The notes under the pieces: model-generated | The model's input: only the letters and a program-made list of their open reading frames with translations | Database searches by the model: none | What the model was told of the DNA's origin: nothing | Shown here: positions 33,799 through 37,476 of the stretch, piece by piece | Layout: every line of letters starts with the position of its first letter | How positions within the stretch are numbered: the first letter of the stretch is position 1 | Origin: Cytophagaceae bacterium | GTDB lineage: Bacteria; Bacteroidota; Bacteroidia; Cytophagales; Spirosomataceae | Direction: 5' to 3' | DNA length: 37,476 nt | Assembly: GCA_027488335.1 (NCBI GenBank) | Contig: JAIYBU010000130.1 | Span: 1 to 37,476, forward strand | Translations under genes and position numbers: made by a program

Positions 33799-36700
33799 AT
33801 GAAAAAAAACTACTTTCTGAGTTTTTTCCTAATCACTTTGCTCTCTACGGCGGCTTTTACCCAAAAACTCAACACCGATTTATTCAAAAAAATGAAAGCT
33901 CGCAGCATTGGCCCAGCCGTAATGTCGGGTCGAATTACTGCGGTTGATGCCGTTTGGGAAAATCCCAATATCATTTATGCGGCTTCGGCATCAGGTGGCG
34001 TTTGGAAAAGCGAAAATGGCGGCACCAAATGGCAACCCATTTTTGATGATATGCCACTACAAAATATTGGTTCGATAGCCATTCAACAATCAAATCCTTC
34101 GGTGGTTTGGGTAGGAACGGGCGAGGGAAATCCCCGAAACTCAATCAACTTAGGGGCAGGAATTTACAAATCGCTTGATGGCGGTAAAACATGGAAGCTG
34201 ATGGGGCTTGAAAAAACTCGCAACATTCATCGCATTCTGATTGACCCTACGAATCCGAATGTAATTTATGCGGGAGTTATCGGAAATCCTTATGCCGAAC
34301 AACAAGAACGTGGCGTTTACAAAACCACCGATGGCGGTGAAACATGGCAGCGGGTATTGTTTACGAACGATAAATCGGGTGTAGCAGATATGATTATGGA
34401 TGCCAAAAACCCAAATAAACTATTTGTGGCCATGTGGCAACACAAACGCACGGCATGGGATTTCAAATCGGGCGGCGAGGGTTCGGGGCTTTATGTAACT
34501 TACGATGCAGGAAAAAACTGGAAGAAACTCTCTAAAACAGATGGCTTACCCGAAGGTGATTATGGCCGAATTGGTTTGGCAAGTTGTCGCTCATACCCAA
34601 ATCGGGTGTATGCGTTGATTGAAGCGACCAAAAACGGATTGTATCGCTCCGATGATGGTGGTATGAAATGGGAAAAAGTAAATGAAGACCCAAAAGACGT
34701 GACCAATCGCCCGTTTTATTTCAATGATATTTTGTGCGACCCAAAGAACGAAAACCGACTTTATAGTCTTTATCAAGTTATTTCGGTCAGTGAAGATGGT
34801 GGGAAATCATTCAAAACTGCGGCTTCTTTTGACCAAGCTCATGCCGACCACCATGCTATCTGGATTCATCCCGAAGATAATAATTTTATCATTAATGGAA
34901 ACGATGGTGGTGTTTCGATTTCGAGAGATAGAGGTAAAACATGGACTTTTGCCGAAGCATTGCCTTTAGGGCAATTCTATCACGTAAATGTCGATAACGA
35001 AATTCCGTATAATATTTATGGTGGTTTGCAAGATAATGGTTCGTGGCAAGGCCCAGCTTATATCTGGAAGGAAGGTGGAATCAGAAATTACAGTTGGCTT
35101 TCGGTCAATGGTGGCGATGGCTTTGATGTCGTACCTGACCCCGAAGATGCTCGTTATGGCTACGCCATGTCACAAGGTGGATTTTTGGGTAGATATGATA
35201 CCAAAACTGGACAATCGACCATGATTCGTCCACCACAAGTAGATATTAAAACTCGTTTACGTTTCAACTGGAATGCGGCCATTGCTCAAGACCCGTTTGA
35301 AAAAGGGACGATTTACTATGGAAGTCAGTTTGTGCATAAAAGCCAAAACAAAGGCTTGACATGGGACATCATTTCGCCCGATTTAACAACCAATAATCCA
35401 GAGCACCAAAAGCAAGACCAAAGCGGTGGACTTTCGCTTGATATTACCTCAGCCGAAAACCATAATACAATTCTTACGCTCGCTCCATCGCTAAAAGAAA
35501 GAGGCGTGCTTTGGGCAGGAACTGATGATGGAAATGTACAACTAACGAGAGATTTCGGCAAAAACTGGTCAAATCTTACTTCAAAAATCAGAAATTTCCC
35601 AAAAGAAGGATGGATTTGTCAGATTCAAGCATCAAAATACAATGCGGGCGAAGCTTTTGTGACGGTTAACAATTATCGTCAAGGAGATTTTGCTCCGTAT
35701 GTTTTCCGCACGAAAGATTTTGGTCAAAACTGGGAGCGTATCGTTGATGAAAGCAAAGTGCGTGGTTATGCTCTTTGTTTCCTGCAAGACCCAACAACAC
35801 CAAACTTACTATTCTGCGGAACTGAACACGGCCTATGGGTGAGCATTGACGACTCAAAAACGTGGACACAATGGAAAGCGGGTTTGCCATCAGTTTCGAC
35901 AATGGATTTAACGATTCAAGAGCGTGAAGCCGATTTAGTGGTAGGTACGTTTGGTCGTGCTTTATATGTTTTAGATGATATTCGCCCACTTCGTAAAATT
36001 GCTCAAGTAACTACGAAGATTTTAGACCAAAAACTCGTAGCTTTCGATTCACCTGATGCGTATTTGGTTGAATTTACGCCACAAATTGGCTACAACACAA
36101 TCGGCGATGGAATGTACGAAGGCGAAAATCGTGCGGCAGGTGCAAGAATTAGCTATTTTGTGAATATTCCGAAAAAAGAAGAGAAAAAGCCAGAAGAGAA
36201 AAGAGACGTTCCGAATCCAAAAGAACCAAGTATTAAATACGATACCGTTTATGCTAAAATTTATGATGAAGTTGGCAAACAGATTCGTACGTTATTTAGT
36301 GTGCCTGACACTTCGGGAATGCAACGCATTACATGGAATTTGACTGAAAAAGGTATTCGTTACCCGAATACGCCAAAACCTAAAAAAGGAACTGCCGAAC
36401 CAAGCGGAATCAATGTTTTGCCAGGTAAATATAAAGTTGTACTAAGTTTTGGTGACCAAAAGGATTCAACTTATATAAGCGTAAAACCAGACCCAAGATA
36501 TAATTTTGACCGTAGTGCAGAAGTGGCCAAACGAGATATTTACGAACGTTTGAAAGGAAATGTTGCTAAACTAACCGAAGCAACTGACCGCCTAACCGAA
36601 GCGAATGAGGTAACAGAAAAGTTGCTGAATCAGATAAAAGACAATGAAGGTAAAGAAATGGAAGATTTCAGAAAGCAGATAAAGGCTGTTCAAGATACCA

Positions 36701-36990
36701 TCAAGTCGCGAAAAGAGTTAATCGTAGCTAAACCACTCGAAAAACAAGGCTATGGACGCCCATATAGAGTGACTGCCCTAACAAAAGCTCAAGAATTAAT
36801 GATGTATTTGGGGAATCATCAGTCTGCTCCATCAAAAACAGAGTCAATTATTTTAGAACAATTTGATGGCCTTACGAAAGAATCTATTGCCAAGATAAAC
36901 GCATTCTTTGCTACAAACTGGCTTGATTTCAGAAAGAAAGTAGAATCAATGAAGTTGAGTATGTTTAAAGATTATGAAATGATTCGATAG
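33799..36990 (+). CDS. Secreted VPS10/sortilin-like BNR (Asp-box) propeller protein
   Basis: This 1063-residue secreted protein has a signal peptide (1-22, ending STAAFTQ). About eleven Asp-box-like motifs follow, including SENGGTKW, SLDGGKTW, TTDGGETW, TYDAGKNW, SDDGGMKW, SRDRGKTW and TRDFGKNW. They are typical of the VPS10/sortilin N-terminal and BNR-repeat propellers often annotated as glycosyl hydrolases in Bacteroidota. Residues about 740-890 form a beta-rich domain (ITWNLTEKGIRYP). The C-terminal helical part at about 900-1000 (LTEATDRLTEANEVTEKLL) is probably a coiled coil. No catalytic residues can be assigned, and no enzymatic activity should be assumed. It stands alone after a long inverted repeat and ends in a strong terminator. 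Confidence 0.88.
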   Translation: MKKNYFLSFFLITLLSTAAFTQKLNTDLFKKMKARSIGPAVMSGRITAVDAVWENPNIIYAASASGGVWKSENGGTKWQPIFDDMPLQNIGSIAIQQSNPSVVWVGTGEGNPRNSINLGAGIYKSLDGGKTWKLMGLEKTRNIHRILIDPTNPNVIYAGVIGNPYAEQQERGVYKTTDGGETWQRVLFTNDKSGVADMIMDAKNPNKLFVAMWQHKRTAWDFKSGGEGSGLYVTYDAGKNWKKLSKTDGLPEGDYGRIGLASCRSYPNRVYALIEATKNGLYRSDDGGMKWEKVNEDPKDVTNRPFYFNDILCDPKNENRLYSLYQVISVSEDGGKSFKTAASFDQAHADHHAIWIHPEDNNFIINGNDGGVSISRDRGKTWTFAEALPLGQFYHVNVDNEIPYNIYGGLQDNGSWQGPAYIWKEGGIRNYSWLSVNGGDGFDVVPDPEDARYGYAMSQGGFLGRYDTKTGQSTMIRPPQVDIKTRLRFNWNAAIAQDPFEKGTIYYGSQFVHKSQNKGLTWDIISPDLTTNNPEHQKQDQSGGLSLDITSAENHNTILTLAPSLKERGVLWAGTDDGNVQLTRDFGKNWSNLTSKIRNFPKEGWICQIQASKYNAGEAFVTVNNYRQGDFAPYVFRTKDFGQNWERIVDESKVRGYALCFLQDPTTPNLLFCGTEHGLWVSIDDSKTWTQWKAGLPSVSTMDLTIQEREADLVVGTFGRALYVLDDIRPLRKIAQVTTKILDQKLVAFDSPDAYLVEFTPQIGYNTIGDGMYEGENRAAGARISYFVNIPKKEEKKPEEKRDVPNPKEPSIKYDTVYAKIYDEVGKQIRTLFSVPDTSGMQRITWNLTEKGIRYPNTPKPKKGTAEPSGINVLPGKYKVVLSFGDQKDSTYISVKPDPRYNFDRSAEVAKRDIYERLKGNVAKLTEATDRLTEANEVTEKLLNQIKDNEGKEMEDFRKQIKAVQDTIKSRKELIVAKPLEKQGYGRPYRVTALTKAQELMMYLGNHQSAPSKTESIILEQFDGLTKESIAKINAFFATNWLDFRKKVESMKLSMFKDYEMIR

Positions 36991-37016
36991 TTTTTTTTGT
37001 ATAAATTTAACTTAAC

Positions 37017-37047
37017 GTCGCGGCAAGATTCAAAACCTTGCCGCGAC
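37017..37047 (+). terminator. GC-rich hairpin after the VPS10-like gene
   Basis: Perfect 11-bp arms gtcgcggcaag (37017-37027) and its complement (37037-37047) enclose a 9-nt loop. A T8 run sits just before it (36991-36998), not after. A smaller ccgtc/gacgg pair follows at 37049-37068. Confidence 0.6.
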
Positions 37048-37145
37048 TCCGTCAGCTAAAGCAGACGGCAATGAATAGACTTAATACTTATTTTGGGGGC
37101 AAAAGCTCTTATTTTATTAGCTTCATACAAAACCCCACAAACACA

Positions 37146-37183
37146 AAAAAGCCGCAAATACTTTTCAGCATTTGCGGCTTTTT
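37146..37183 (-). terminator. Bidirectional terminator downstream of rpsG
   Basis: Perfect 14-bp arms (37146-37159 and 37170-37183) built on aaaaagccgcaaat give T-rich ends on both strands. It lies 22 bp past the rpsG stop. Confidence 0.87.
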
Positions 37184-37205
37184 ATATATTGAATCCTCAG
37201 ATAGA

Positions 37206-37476
<271 letters not shown>

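Noticed and set aside
33799..36990. Calling the Asp-box protein a sialidase
   Set aside because: Asp-boxes alone do not define sialidase; I found no Arg triad context or FRIP motif, and the length and C-terminal region fit VPS10/BNR proteins.

Overview
The window looks like an AT-rich chromosomal segment of a Bacteroidota bacterium, most likely a low-GC member of the Cytophagales (Spirosomataceae-like). Supporting signs are a SusC/SusD outer-membrane pair, a second TonB-dependent receptor with a carboxypeptidase-like N-terminal domain, a CRTAC1-like FG-GAP lipoprotein, a VPS10/BNR secreted protein, and several sequences that match the Bacteroidota -7 promoter element TAnnTTTG. Clear Shine-Dalgarno sequences are scarce. 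I cannot name a genus from sequence alone.

Layout. Positions 1-1159 are the 3' part of rpsA (ribosomal protein S1), closed by a near-perfect terminator. A Uma2-family gene (minus) and pbpC (minus) follow, then kdsC (plus), a Tat-exported TIM-barrel isomerase-like protein and a prohibitin/SPFH protein. Next are a 107-aa orphan, an SLC45-like sugar transporter and a convergent cytosolic sugar-phosphate isomerase/epimerase-like gene. From about 10.2 to 23.2 kb lie an ECF sigma factor, a UbiA-like membrane prenyltransferase (minus), a large membrane-anchored Kelch/SARP-type regulator, SusC, SusD and a CRTAC1-like lipoprotein. This is the most interesting block: a one-component transmembrane regulator with an outward sensor and a C-terminal cytoplasmic DNA-binding domain sits directly upstream of an outer-membrane uptake system. 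An ethanolamine-permease-like transporter (minus) converges on it.

The right third holds cysS, a TonB-dependent receptor, an SMP-30/gluconolactonase-like secreted protein (minus), an AlbA_2 (Schlafen-type) protein, a decayed fragment of a quinone-oxidoreductase gene, a GrpB/UPF0157 protein, a YafV-type omega-amidase (minus), def (minus), lipB, a large VPS10/BNR secreted protein and the 3' part of rpsG (minus, running off the end).

Most genes are single transcription units closed by strong hairpins, often bidirectional. SusC-SusD is the only clear operon pair. Sugar and envelope functions dominate: KDO (kdsC), peptidoglycan (pbpC), sugar transport, isomerases, lactonase and outer-membrane receptors. 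I saw no CRISPR array, insertion sequence, tRNA, rRNA or prophage gene. The unusual non-coding items are two intergenic hairpins with unrelated stems but an identical 16-nt loop, a long degenerate inverted repeat before the VPS10 gene, a repeat-rich leader before the sigma factor, and a pair of face-to-face promoter elements in an inverted repeat between def and lipB.
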